Assembly (NCBI GenBank): GCA_902363575.1
Contig: CABJAJ010000001.1
Coordinates: 629,769 to 693,768, forward strand
Direction: 5' to 3'
Source of the DNA: Rikenellaceae bacterium
Lineage (GTDB): Bacteria > Bacteroidota > Bacteroidia > Bacteroidales > Rikenellaceae
Length of the DNA: 64,000 nt
Shown: piece after piece, positions 24,013 to 32,862 of the stretch
How the letters are laid out: every line of letters starts with the position of its first letter
Position numbering within the stretch: position 1 is the stretch's first letter
The notes under the pieces: model-generated
Told to the model about the DNA's origin: nothing
Database searches by the model: none
What the model saw: only the letters and a program-made list of their open reading frames with translations
Program-made: the position numbers and the translations under genes

Positions 24013-24557
24013 AAACGCTCATCCGCGCCATCGGGGAAGACCCCGACCGCGAGGGCCTGATCGGTACTCCCGACCGCATTATGCGGATGTGGAAAGAGAT
24101 ATTCCGAGGCTACGATCCGAAGCAGAAGCCGAAGATCACCACATTCGCCAATGAGGAGGGCATGTCGGATATTGTATTCGACTGCGGCGACTACTATTCG
24201 ATGTGCGAGCATCATATCCTGCCGTTCTTCGGCCGGTATTACTTCGCCTACATTCCCAGCCCGAAAGGACGCATCCTCGGCATCAGCAAAGTCGCCCGCG
24301 TGGTCGGCTATTGCGCCGCCCGCTTGCAGTTGCAGGAGCGGCTGGCGCGGGACATCGTGCAGATGCTTTCCGAGGCCCTGAACAACGAGGCTCTCGGCTT
24401 CGCTATCGTGATGAAAGGGCAACACCTGTGCAAGACGATGCGAGGTGTGCGGAATGACGGCAAGATGTCCGTAGCGCATTTTACGGGCGTCTTCAACCTA
24501 AACTCCGACCTACGCAAGGAATTTTACAAACTCATAGACCTGAACAGCAATGGCTAA
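23967..24557 (+). CDS. folE: GTP cyclohydrolase I
   Basis: 196 aa. CEHHILPFFG, YIPSPKGRILGISKVARVV (split), RLQLQERLARDI, GQHLCKTMRGV: the zinc Cys-His-Cys set is complete. First step from GTP. A longer upstream frame only shadows queE; ATG 23967 gives normal length. Phage-encoded FolE would raise precursor flux for DNA modification. Confidence 0.92.
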   Translation: MEAITPNAEDIIGALKTLIRAIGEDPDREGLIGTPDRIMRMWKEIFRGYDPKQKPKITTFANEEGMSDIVFDCGDYYSMCEHHILPFFGRYYFAYIPSPKGRILGISKVARVVGYCAARLQLQERLARDIVQMLSEALNNEALGFAIVMKGQHLCKTMRGVRNDGKMSVAHFTGVFNLNSDLRKEFYKLIDLNSNG

Positions 24558-25062
24558 ATACAATGCGGCCAAAATCGAGGAGTGCGAGGCATGGGTAGCC
24601 GCTCATGGCCTGATCGACTACGGCGGGGCGAAACTGAAAGAGTTTGTCCGCGAGATGGGGATCGACGAAAAGACCTACCGCCTGTGGATGAAAGGCAAGC
24701 CGCAGTTCAAAGAGGCCATCGAGCGGGCAAAGGAGGTTTTCAAGCAGAACCTCACCCATGATCTCGCCATCTCGCTATCCAAAGCCGCCAAAGGGTATGA
24801 GCATGAGGAAACCGAGCAGGAGTTCCGCGTCGGAGCGGACGGACAGCCGACCCCGTTCAAGATGAAGAGGAAGAAAATCCATGTGCAGCCGAATATCGGG
24901 GCCGCTATTTTCCTCCTGACGAACCTTGACCCCGAACACTATCAGAACAGGCAGCGCAACGATGTAACGCTCAAAAAGGACGACGAAAAACCGATGACAC
25001 TCGATGAGATCAATGCAGAAATCGCACGACTTGAAAAGTTTGAGGATAAGGCGGATAAATAA
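24550..25062 (+). CDS. Terminase small subunit
   Basis: 170 aa. N-terminal HTH (LKEFVREMGIDEKTYRLWMK) binding the packaging site, then AKGYEHEETEQEF and a C-terminal region ending TLDEINAEIARLEKF. The VQPN-x-GAAIFLLTN motif is common in small terminases. It directly precedes the large subunit (1-base overlap). Confidence 0.85.
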   Translation: MAKYNAAKIEECEAWVAAHGLIDYGGAKLKEFVREMGIDEKTYRLWMKGKPQFKEAIERAKEVFKQNLTHDLAISLSKAAKGYEHEETEQEFRVGADGQPTPFKMKRKKIHVQPNIGAAIFLLTNLDPEHYQNRQRNDVTLKKDDEKPMTLDEINAEIARLEKFEDKADK

Positions 25063-26543
25063 TGAGATCATCTACAATCGAGGTACGCGAACAGTTGATG
25101 AGGTTGAAGCGCGAGAAATTGAAACTCGAAGCTCCGACCTCCTTTTCGCGTTTCCTCGGTTATAGTAATCCAAAATACGAATTAGAGTGGTTCCATAAGC
25201 TCATCGCGGATCATTGCCAAATGCTGTTGGAGGGCAAGATCAAGAACCTGATGGTTTTCATGCCCCCGCAGCACGGAAAATCGGAAATCATCTCCCGTAA
25301 TTTTCCCGCATGGGCGCTCGGACAAAACCCCGACCTAAAAATTGTCGGCTGTTCCTACTCCTCCGACCTCGCGCAACAATTTTCGCGCTCAATTCAGAGG
25401 ACGATAGACAGCAAGGAGTATCAGGCAATATTTCCCGCTACCTACCTCAATGGCTCGAATATCCGCACGGATTCGCGGGGTTATTTGAGGAATGTCGATC
25501 TCTTCGAGATGGTAGGACATCGAGGATTTTACAAGGCGGTCGGCGTAGGAGGTTCTTTGACAGGTACACCCGTCGATATTGCGATCATCGACGACCCGGT
25601 GAAAGATGCGAACGAGGCAAATTCCATCACTTACCGACAGAGGGTGTGGGATTGGTATAACACCGTCCTTTCGACCCGTCTGCACAACAATTCGCGGCAG
25701 CTCTTCATCATGACGCGATGGCATGAGGACGACCTCGCCGGACGCATCCTCAAAGCCGAGCCGCAGGAGTGGACGGTACTCGCCATCCCCGCGATCTGCG
25801 AACAGGAGTACGACGGAGGATTGAGCGAACGGCATATCGGCGACGCACTATGGCCGTCGCGCCACTCCATCGACAAGTTGCAGAAGCAGAAAGCCCGCGC
25901 CCCGCGTGAGTTCAATGCCCTGTATCAGCAGCACCCGACCATCGAGGGCGGCAATATCGTGAAAAGGGATTGGTTCCGCACGATTCCGCTTGCCGAGTTC
26001 CGGTCGCTGCGCTTCAACGAGCCGATACACTTCTACCTCGATACGGCCTATAACAAGAAGAAAAAGGGCCAAGACAACGACCCCAGCGGCGTACTGGCGG
26101 CCTGCCGGATCAGGAATTACATCTATCTGATCGACGCGCAGAAAGTGTATAAAGAGATGCCCGACCTGTTGCGGTTCCTGCCTCAATACATCGCAGCGCA
26201 TGACGGCAACTCCGAGAGCAAACTTCATGTCGAGCCGAAAGCCAACGGCGAGAGCGTGGTGCAGATGCTTCAAGAAATCTCGACCCTCAATGTCAAGCGG
26301 ACGCCCACGCCGACCGATGATAAGGAGGTGCGATTGCGGGCCGTTTCGCCGCGCGTGGAGTGCGGGCGGGTGTTCATCGTCGAGGGATCATGGAACGACG
26401 ATTTTCTCGATGAAGTATGCGGATTTCCGAGCCAGCCGCACGACGAGTTCGTCGATATTCTCGGATATGCGATAAACGACCTGTACGATGAGGACGACGA
26501 TATAGACTACGACGTATTGAGTAAGTCGAGTTTAGGTATGTAA
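25062..26543 (+). CDS. terL: Terminase large subunit
   Basis: 493 aa. ATPase: MPPQHGKSE (Walker A variant), VGCSYSSDLA, IAIIDDPVKD (Walker B), FIMTRWHEDDLAGRI. Nuclease: FYLDTAYNKK and EPKANGESV, with an acidic HDEFVDILGYA near the end. Translocates and cuts DNA at the portal. Standard length. Confidence 0.95.
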   Translation: MRSSTIEVREQLMRLKREKLKLEAPTSFSRFLGYSNPKYELEWFHKLIADHCQMLLEGKIKNLMVFMPPQHGKSEIISRNFPAWALGQNPDLKIVGCSYSSDLAQQFSRSIQRTIDSKEYQAIFPATYLNGSNIRTDSRGYLRNVDLFEMVGHRGFYKAVGVGGSLTGTPVDIAIIDDPVKDANEANSITYRQRVWDWYNTVLSTRLHNNSRQLFIMTRWHEDDLAGRILKAEPQEWTVLAIPAICEQEYDGGLSERHIGDALWPSRHSIDKLQKQKARAPREFNALYQQHPTIEGGNIVKRDWFRTIPLAEFRSLRFNEPIHFYLDTAYNKKKKGQDNDPSGVLAACRIRNYIYLIDAQKVYKEMPDLLRFLPQYIAAHDGNSESKLHVEPKANGESVVQMLQEISTLNVKRTPTPTDDKEVRLRAVSPRVECGRVFIVEGSWNDDFLDEVCGFPSQPHDEFVDILGYAINDLYDEDDDIDYDVLSKSSLGM

Positions 26544-26560
26544 ACCAATAATTTAAGGAT

Positions 26561-28087
26561 ATGATGCTATTTGATTTGTTTCGCAACTATCTCAATGCTC
26601 TTGTAGGACGAAATCAGGAGTTTGAGAAACTATTGGCCGCCAAAGACATTTCGGCGGTCAAGGAGCGCATGGGCAACCGTATGGATATGGCGATTGCCGC
26701 GCTCAAAGAGTATGAAGTAACCTCTCATGAAATCATGAAGCGGGAGGACAAGATCATCACCGACAAAAAGGGGAATTTCATCCGGTTCGAGCCGGTATGG
26801 AAGCTGCCGATCCCCTATCAGGTTTACATCAATGAAATCGCCCTCGTATTCCTCTATGGTCGTCCGGTGAAATGGACGCAGCAATCCACAGGGACAGATC
26901 GGGCGTTCCAAAAATTTCAGGATGTCATCGAGCACACTCACTTCAACAGCAAACTCCGCCAATGCAAGCGTATCGCCGGATCAGAGACCGAAAGTGCGAT
27001 GCTTTTCCGCGTTTTCCGCGATGCGAACGACGCGCCGGACGTTCAGATTCGAGTGCTCGCCAAGAGCAAGGGAGATGAGATTTACACGCGCTGGGATCAA
27101 TACGAGAATCTGATTTCCGTAGCATGGGGCTACTATGTACGGGAACAGGAAAACAGCCTCGTCTATCACTTCGACATCTACACCCCGAACATCATCTACC
27201 GCTGCACGCGGAAGAGCATCGGATGGGAGGTCGTCGAGGAGACGAATTTCATAGGCAAGATTCCGATCATCCTCTTCCAGCAGGACAAAGAGTGGAAAGG
27301 CGTCGAGCCGCTTATCCATCGTGAGGAATTGATCGGATCGCGCTCTGCCGATACAAACGACTATTTCGCCGATCCTATCGCTATCATGGCCGCCGACCTC
27401 ATCAAGAACCTGCCGGAGAAGAAAGAGGCGGCGAAACTGCTCGTAACGAACGATTCCGAGGGCGTGGACAAGGCGGCGAAGTACCTGACATGGGATAGTG
27501 CGCCGGAAAGCAAGAAGCAGGAAATCGAATGGTTGCAGAATCATATCCTTTCCAAGTCGTTCACCCCGAATATCTCACTCGATACGCTGAAATCGTTGAG
27601 CAATCTGTCGGGAAAGGCCCTGCGGACGGTGATGTTGCTTGCCGACATCAAGGCGGCCAAGCACAAGGAAACCCACGACGAGCTATTATCGCGCACCTCT
27701 TCGCTCATTACGTCGATCATCAGCAACGTCCTCGACGTAAGTCTGAAATCTGAATGCGACAATCTGAAAATCGGGCATGAGTTCCAAGAACCGTTCGGGG
27801 ACGACATCGCGGAAGCCCTCGAAAATATCATCAAGAGCCTCGACGGCGGTATCATGGCAACCGAAACCGGCGTAGAACTGAACCCTCTCGTCAAGGATAA
27901 GAAGCTCGAAATGGAGCGTCTGAAAGCCGAAGAGGAGGAACGGGCGCAGAAGCAGCAACAGATATTCGGCGACATCGAGGGTGCAGGCCCGCAATCCGCA
28001 TCGGATGGCGACGACGCCCCCGACGATAATGAAAACGGAGATGAAGATGATCCGAAGAAAAAGCAGCAACAGAAGCAGAAGAAGTAG
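26561..28087 (+). CDS. Portal protein
   Basis: 508 aa, SPP1-gp6-like. IPIILFQQDKEWKGVEPL, LIGSRSADTNDYFADP, LSNLSGKALRTVMLLADIKA. C-terminal tail rich in E/Q/D/K. Dodecameric DNA gate at the capsid vertex, consistent with its place after terL. Confidence 0.9.
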   Translation: MMLFDLFRNYLNALVGRNQEFEKLLAAKDISAVKERMGNRMDMAIAALKEYEVTSHEIMKREDKIITDKKGNFIRFEPVWKLPIPYQVYINEIALVFLYGRPVKWTQQSTGTDRAFQKFQDVIEHTHFNSKLRQCKRIAGSETESAMLFRVFRDANDAPDVQIRVLAKSKGDEIYTRWDQYENLISVAWGYYVREQENSLVYHFDIYTPNIIYRCTRKSIGWEVVEETNFIGKIPIILFQQDKEWKGVEPLIHREELIGSRSADTNDYFADPIAIMAADLIKNLPEKKEAAKLLVTNDSEGVDKAAKYLTWDSAPESKKQEIEWLQNHILSKSFTPNISLDTLKSLSNLSGKALRTVMLLADIKAAKHKETHDELLSRTSSLITSIISNVLDVSLKSECDNLKIGHEFQEPFGDDIAEALENIIKSLDGGIMATETGVELNPLVKDKKLEMERLKAEEEERAQKQQQIFGDIEGAGPQSASDGDDAPDDNENGDEDDPKKKQQQKQKK

Positions 28088-28094
28088 GTAGCAA

Positions 28095-30671
28095 ATGGCA
28101 AAAAAGGCATATTCTCCCGACCCGAAAGCGGAAACCATCAAGCGCATCCAGCGCACGGAGGCTTACGCCGAGAAAGTGAGGCAGCTATTCGCCGCAACGG
28201 TGAATGAAATCCTCGCTCTCAATAAATCCGTACCGACGCTGGACGAGGGGGTCATGTACTCTTTCGACGGGGATAATATGCGAATCCAAAAGAAAGTCGA
28301 GGCATTGCTCCGGCAACTGCATTCGACGACTACGACAGCTATCAAAAAGGGGATCACGCTCGAATGGGAAAAGGCCAACGACGCATGCGATAAACTCATT
28401 TCCTCATGTTTTGGGAAAGAGGTATTATCCAGTCCGGAGTTCAGCGCATGGAACAACCGCAATATGGCGGCGATGAATGCTTTCACCAACAGAACGGAGA
28501 ACGGCCTCAATCTCTCAAAACGGATATGGCAGTCGGTTCAGCAGCTCCGCGATGAAATGGAGATCGCCATGACCGTCGCCATCGGCGAGGGAGATTCGGC
28601 GCAATCCATATCCCGCAAAGTCCGGCAATACCTGAACGACCCCGACCTGATGTTCCGCCGTTTCCGCTTCAAGAAAGGCGAAGACGAGCAGGGCAAGCCT
28701 ATCTACGGGCGGAAGTGGAAAAAGCGCATCAAGGACGAGAAAACGGGCAAATACCGATGGATCGACTACGACCGTAGCGACTACAAAACCGGATCGGGCG
28801 TTTACAAATCCTCGGCCAAGAATGCCATGCGCGTTGCGAGGTCAGAGACAAACATCGCCTACCGCCGCGCCGACAATGAGCGGTGGCAGCAGATGGATTT
28901 CGTCCTCGGTCAGCGCATCCAGCTATCGAAGAATCACCCGAAGAAAGACATCTGCGACAAGCTGGCAGGCGACTACCCAAAGGATTTCGTATTCGACGGC
29001 TGGCATGTGCAATGCTTCTGCTTTGCAACGCCTATCCTGATCGACGAGGACGAGATGGCGAAAGTTACGGAGGCATTTCTCAAAGGCGAGAAATACACCC
29101 CGCGAGGCAAGCAGATCTCCGAATATCCGGCTAATTTCAAGGATTGGGTACGGGATAACAAGGAGAATATCCTTGCATCCCGCGATAGAGGCACGGAACC
29201 CTACTTTATTCGCAATAACTCGGCGGCTATCGACCAGATACTCGACCCGAAGCCGAAAGAGCTTACAATCGCGGAAAAGGCGGCATTACGCCATGAGACC
29301 CGAACGCCAGAACAGGAGGCGGCGATCCGTAATGCGTGGGCCGAACGTCAGAAGAAGCACCAGCAAATCAAGACGGCGGCGAATAACATCGCCAAAGTCG
29401 CCGGGGATTATGGCGAGGTCGATTACTCCGCCCTGCAAAAGTATATCGACGCGGGCGATCTGTCGGCCATGCAGACCGAGACCAAGAAAGTGGCGCAAGC
29501 CATCCTCGCCGCCAAGAAAGCGGAGCAGGCTCTCGCCGACATCATCCCCAATGCTCACTCATGGCATAAGCAGTTCACGATGGATCAACTGCATGGGGTG
29601 TATAATGCCGTCAAATCGAAGATCGAGAGCTGGTCGGGCCTATCCCTCGAACAGCAGGCGAAAAAGCTGCATTTCGAGGCTTTCGACTTCCTCGGCGGCA
29701 ACATGAAAGGCGTTCAGGAAAAGTACCCGACATGGAAAGTATCGCAGGAGGCATACATCAAGGAGCTTAACGCCGTCAATTATAAGATTTCGCTCAAACA
29801 AGCGATGGCAGATGTCGCGCTTGTCGAGCAATGGGCCGAAGCGCATCCGAAGAGCCTCAATGTCGCAAAGCTCCTTGCCGATGCAAAGCATGCCATCGCC
29901 AACGACGAGGATATTGCTGTTATCAAGCAAAAGGTTTCACTCGCAGTCGCCGAGAAGCAAAAACGCGAGATGGAGCAGGCACGGCGCGACGCGAAAAAGG
30001 TCATCAAGTCTCTCACCTTGCCAAATATCAGCAAGGCGGAGATAAATCGACTTCTCGACCAATATGAATCCGAGACATTCGATGATGCAGATGCCCGATT
30101 GCGCTCCATGACCGGAAGCATATGGAAGAGCCTGACGAAAGAGGAGCGGATCATCCTGACAAAGTACACGCAGACTTACAGCTATCTGAATGAGCCGCTG
30201 CGAGGACAGACCTATTACGGGGCACGAGGCAACGATGAGTTTGAACACGACCTGCCTATCCTAACGAGGGCACTTGAAAAGTTCTCCATGCCTCAAAATA
30301 CCGTCGTCAGACGCGGCGTCGGCAGCTTCGAGATCAACGAACTCGGCTATGGCCTCGGAGATCTGAAAGTTGGGGATATATTCGTTGATAAAGGGTTCCT
30401 CTCGACGGCAATCCATAGGTCAGGAGGATTCAGCGATTCATACAATTTGGTGATCGTGGTTCCCAAAGGAGCAAAAGGCGTTTATGCCGAACCGTTTTCT
30501 CATTATACCGACTATAACAAATTCGAGTATGACGGCGAAATATGGGACGGAGAATCGGTCGAATCGGTAAGATCGGAAAAGGAGTGGATCGGACAGCGAG
30601 GCAGCCAATTCCGAGTTCTCAAAAGGCAAGGCAGAACGATCTATCTGCAAATGATCGGACAGCTCAAATAA
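28095..30671 (+). CDS. Head morphogenesis protein with C-terminal ADP-ribosyltransferase domain
   Basis: 858 aa, much longer than usual. Residues about 130-340 form the Mu-gpF/SPP1-gp7-like minor head domain (MRVARSETNIAYRRADNER split; CDKLAGDYP; WHVQCFC). A long helical middle follows (350-690). Residues about 690-858 fit an ART fold: VVRRG (Arg, about 738), FLSTAIH (STS-like, about 767), and S-E-K-E-W followed by RGSQFRVL (E-x-E pair, about 828). Minor head proteins of this family enter the capsid, so the ART could be injected, as with T4 Alt. A predicted ADP-ribosylhydrolase is encoded convergently 364 bases on. Confidence 0.85.
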   Translation: MAKKAYSPDPKAETIKRIQRTEAYAEKVRQLFAATVNEILALNKSVPTLDEGVMYSFDGDNMRIQKKVEALLRQLHSTTTTAIKKGITLEWEKANDACDKLISSCFGKEVLSSPEFSAWNNRNMAAMNAFTNRTENGLNLSKRIWQSVQQLRDEMEIAMTVAIGEGDSAQSISRKVRQYLNDPDLMFRRFRFKKGEDEQGKPIYGRKWKKRIKDEKTGKYRWIDYDRSDYKTGSGVYKSSAKNAMRVARSETNIAYRRADNERWQQMDFVLGQRIQLSKNHPKKDICDKLAGDYPKDFVFDGWHVQCFCFATPILIDEDEMAKVTEAFLKGEKYTPRGKQISEYPANFKDWVRDNKENILASRDRGTEPYFIRNNSAAIDQILDPKPKELTIAEKAALRHETRTPEQEAAIRNAWAERQKKHQQIKTAANNIAKVAGDYGEVDYSALQKYIDAGDLSAMQTETKKVAQAILAAKKAEQALADIIPNAHSWHKQFTMDQLHGVYNAVKSKIESWSGLSLEQQAKKLHFEAFDFLGGNMKGVQEKYPTWKVSQEAYIKELNAVNYKISLKQAMADVALVEQWAEAHPKSLNVAKLLADAKHAIANDEDIAVIKQKVSLAVAEKQKREMEQARRDAKKVIKSLTLPNISKAEINRLLDQYESETFDDADARLRSMTGSIWKSLTKEERIILTKYTQTYSYLNEPLRGQTYYGARGNDEFEHDLPILTRALEKFSMPQNTVVRRGVGSFEINELGYGLGDLKVGDIFVDKGFLSTAIHRSGGFSDSYNLVIVVPKGAKGVYAEPFSHYTDYNKFEYDGEIWDGESVESVRSEKEWIGQRGSQFRVLKRQGRTIYLQMIGQLK

Positions 30672-30674
30672 ACA

Positions 30675-30698
30675 AAGGGAGCGCGATTGCGCTCCCTT
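30675..30698. terminator. Bidirectional terminator between convergent genes
   Basis: Perfect 10-bp stem AAGGGAGCGC / GCGCTCCCTT with GATT loop. It lies between the head-morphogenesis gene and the leftward accessory block, overlapping the stop of the latter's last gene. Confidence 0.8.
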
Positions 30699-31035
30699 AC
30701 TTGTAGTATCGCTTGTAGAATTTCTTGAACGGCTCGACACAATCCATCATCGACGACATATTGCCCTGTGCATAGCGATTAAACAGCAGGGATTTCAAGG
30801 TAATCGGCACTCCGTCCGCATTCTCGAACTCTGCCAATCCGACCGCAGTATATTCGTCGAGATTTCGACTTTCAGAGGCATTCACATCGCCTCTTGCAAT
30901 GACCGCCATAGTGTCGTGAACCCATGTCCGCTCGTAAAGCCAAAGCATCATTTTGTTTTGATCTTTCCCCTCGTATGGGTTCTCCCGCTCGCCCTTATAA
31001 TAGCGGCAGTATTGCAGTAAATCGGATTCTTTCAT
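30697..31035 (-). CDS. Hypothetical protein coupled to the ADP-ribosylglycohydrolase
   Basis: 112 aa, mixed alpha; LLQYCRYYKGERENPYEG and MLWLYERTWVHDTM are aromatic and charged. Its start abuts the hydrolase stop (ATG overlaps the last base), so the two are co-translated. Possible partner of the hydrolase; no family recognised. Confidence 0.65.
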   Translation of the reverse strand: MKESDLLQYCRYYKGERENPYEGKDQNKMMLWLYERTWVHDTMAVIARGDVNASESRNLDEYTAVGLAEFENADGVPITLKSLLFNRYAQGNMSSMMDCVEPFKKFYKRYYK

Positions 31036-31811
31036 CAGTACGTTGCATAAAATTTCTTAATAACATTCCGCATATCTTCCGGCAGGTAGCTCATCGCGGC
31101 CTCTATGGTCGTAAGATTGACACCGAAACGGGCCTTTGCGAGCGATCCGACGATAGCTCCGAGCGTATCGCTATCACCGCCGTAGAGAATGGCCTTGCGG
31201 ATTGCGTCCTCGAATGAATCGCTCTCTTTGATGATATGAAAGGCCAGCGGAACGCACCCCTGACACGTTTCGTCGAACTTACCCCTCGGAATGAGGTGAT
31301 GCTCCCAGTCCGCACCGTAGAACATCCCAACCATTTCGAGGGCCTGATTGAGGGCCAAAACATCGCAGAAAGGATCGCAACTCCGCATCAGGTAAATCGC
31401 CCGTGCAACCACCATCGCCCCGATGATTCCGTCGGGATGGTCATGCGTGATCTTCGCCGTTTCCATCGCCTGCCGAATCACCTCCTGCTCCGTATCGAAC
31501 GCATAGGCGACAGGGCTGACCCGCATCGCCGCGCCATTACCGAAACTGTTATACGGCTGGGGATCGGGAGAATTGAGCCACAAGGCGAAAGACGCCCCGT
31601 ATGCACCCATCGGATTAGGGTATTTCCTGCACCAGCGCAGGATGCTCGTCCGATAGTCCTCTCCGCGCAGTATCGCATCGGCTACCGCCACCGTGCAAAT
31701 CGTGTCGTCGGTAAAGCTGCACTCCGGGGAAAACAGCGCGAAATTTCCATCCCGCGTATTGTTGAACTCGAATCGAGAGCCTACTATGTCACCAATTATC
31801 GCACCTATCAT
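31035..31811 (-). CDS. ADP-ribosylglycohydrolase (DraG-like)
   Basis: 258 aa. Metal-binding motifs: SFTDDT (T34-D35-D36-T37), the GNGAAMR loop, and GGDSDTLGAIVG near the C-terminus. THDHPDGIIGAMVVARAIYL is also family-typical. Removes ADP-ribose from modified substrates. Its closeness to the ART-bearing head protein suggests control or reversal of that activity, or immunity of the lysogen. That link is inference. Confidence 0.9.
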   Translation of the reverse strand: MIGAIIGDIVGSRFEFNNTRDGNFALFSPECSFTDDTICTVAVADAILRGEDYRTSILRWCRKYPNPMGAYGASFALWLNSPDPQPYNSFGNGAAMRVSPVAYAFDTEQEVIRQAMETAKITHDHPDGIIGAMVVARAIYLMRSCDPFCDVLALNQALEMVGMFYGADWEHHLIPRGKFDETCQGCVPLAFHIIKESDSFEDAIRKAILYGGDSDTLGAIVGSLAKARFGVNLTTIEAAMSYLPEDMRNVIKKFYATY

Positions 31812-31812
31812 A

Positions 31813-32031
31813 TCAAAAATTTTTAGAATCTATCACTTCGTCTATATCCAGCACCCCGTCGGCATTTTCTTTCATCGTATGCAGGTAGATATAGCCATTT
31901 CGGTAAAATGAAACCTTTGCCAGCTTTTCACGATACATAGCCTCCGCTTTCGCTCTATCGACGAAATACAGATGCGTAACGAGATCGTATGAATCCGCAA
32001 CATAGGTCAGCCGATATACCATGCTATCCAT
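31813..32031 (-). CDS. Hypothetical small protein
   Basis: 72 aa, alpha/beta (MVYRLTYVADSYDLV, AKAEAMYREKLAKVSFY). One base before the hydrolase gene, same operon. No family recognised. Confidence 0.6.
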   Translation of the reverse strand: MDSMVYRLTYVADSYDLVTHLYFVDRAKAEAMYREKLAKVSFYRNGYIYLHTMKENADGVLDIDEVIDSKNF

Positions 32032-32272
32032 CGCACTCCGATTTTAATGACCGTCCTCTCGTCTTGCGCTGGATTTGCCCGATGCGGATGAGGACTTTCT
32101 TGTTCTCGTATTCGCTTCTGCCCCTCGTCGCATTCGTGAGGGACTTGTATGTGATGCCGACCGCCCCGATAGGAACGGTATCGTAGATCGCTTTCAGGGA
32201 ACCGAAGTAGAAGTCGGTTTCGCCGTTGTACGGCTCCTTGAACTGCAAATGCACTATCTTCTTTGCTTCCAT
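32024..32272 (-). CDS. Hypothetical protein
   Basis: 82 aa starting MEAKKIVHLQF. KSLTNATRGRSEYENKKVLI is reminiscent of small RNA- or peptide-binding folds but is not assigned. I prefer this ATG over 32341 because TAAATTTG, a possible -7 element for leftward transcription, lies about 20 bases upstream of it. Confidence 0.55.
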   Translation of the reverse strand: MEAKKIVHLQFKEPYNGETDFYFGSLKAIYDTVPIGAVGITYKSLTNATRGRSEYENKKVLIRIGQIQRKTRGRSLKSECDG

Positions 32273-32626
32273 AATCCAATACTTGTGCAAATTTACCGCT
32301 TTTCCGGCGTTCTGCCACGCTTTCGCGCAAGAATCGACCAATCTATCGGCCCGACCGCAGATATTCGAAAATTGGCGGCATTTTCATTTTTCTTTTTTCG
32401 CGGAACTTTTTTCTTTTTCAAAGGATGAATTTACGAGGGTCTTACATGATGGGAGATCCGATGTTTTTGCAGTCGAAAAAACATCCCCTCTATCTATCTT
32501 AATATATCTATATATTCTTATCTTCTGTGCAGGGGTCGTTGCAGGGGTCGTTGCTGTACCCATTGCACCCCGTCGATATATAAGACCGATATTCAGGACA
32601 ATACCCGCACCAAACATCGTTGCACC
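32273..32626. other. Gene-free stretch with iterons and hairpin
   Basis: About 350 bases with no convincing gene. It holds TCGTTGC repeats at 32536 and 32548 with a degenerate one at 32560 (12-bp spacing) and another at 32617. This is the reverse complement of the iteron array in the initiator gene, with matching flank (TGCACAGAAGATAAGAATA). An AT-rich hairpin lies at 32460-32485 (ATGTTTTT / AAAAAACAT). Short leftward frames here reuse the initiator linker peptide (NDPCNDPCTEDKN), so this may be a relic of a second initiator gene or a secondary origin. Confidence 0.5.
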
Positions 32627-32860
32627 CTATTTGTGGATAAAATACTCTATCGCCGAATGCACGAGGATAAAATGCGTAGCGGTCTGCCTGCATTGATCCG
32701 CCCACGGATTGTATAGGTTCAAGGCCAACGCGCGGTACAACTCCGGAATTTCGCTTTTGACGCGCGATACCAGCATCCTATAACTGACCCTCCTTGCGCC
32801 TTTCATAAGGGCCTCCCATTTTGAAGACGGGAGACCCTCGCACGTTGCATCGAGATACAT
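32627..32860 (-). CDS. Hypothetical phage protein
   Basis: 77 aa. KWEALMKGARRVSYRMLVSRVK, later LALNLYNPWADQC and ATHFILVHSAIEYF. It resembles a conserved small protein of Bacteroidetes mobile elements, function unknown. Two bases after the larger gene upstream (33759-32863). Confidence 0.65.
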   Translation of the reverse strand: MYLDATCEGLPSSKWEALMKGARRVSYRMLVSRVKSEIPELYRALALNLYNPWADQCRQTATHFILVHSAIEYFIHK

Positions 32861-32862
32861 GG

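Noticed and set aside
32384..32705. Two short leftward frames in the iteron stretch
   Set aside because: Low-complexity peptides that only reuse the initiator linker sequence; treated as non-coding or relic.
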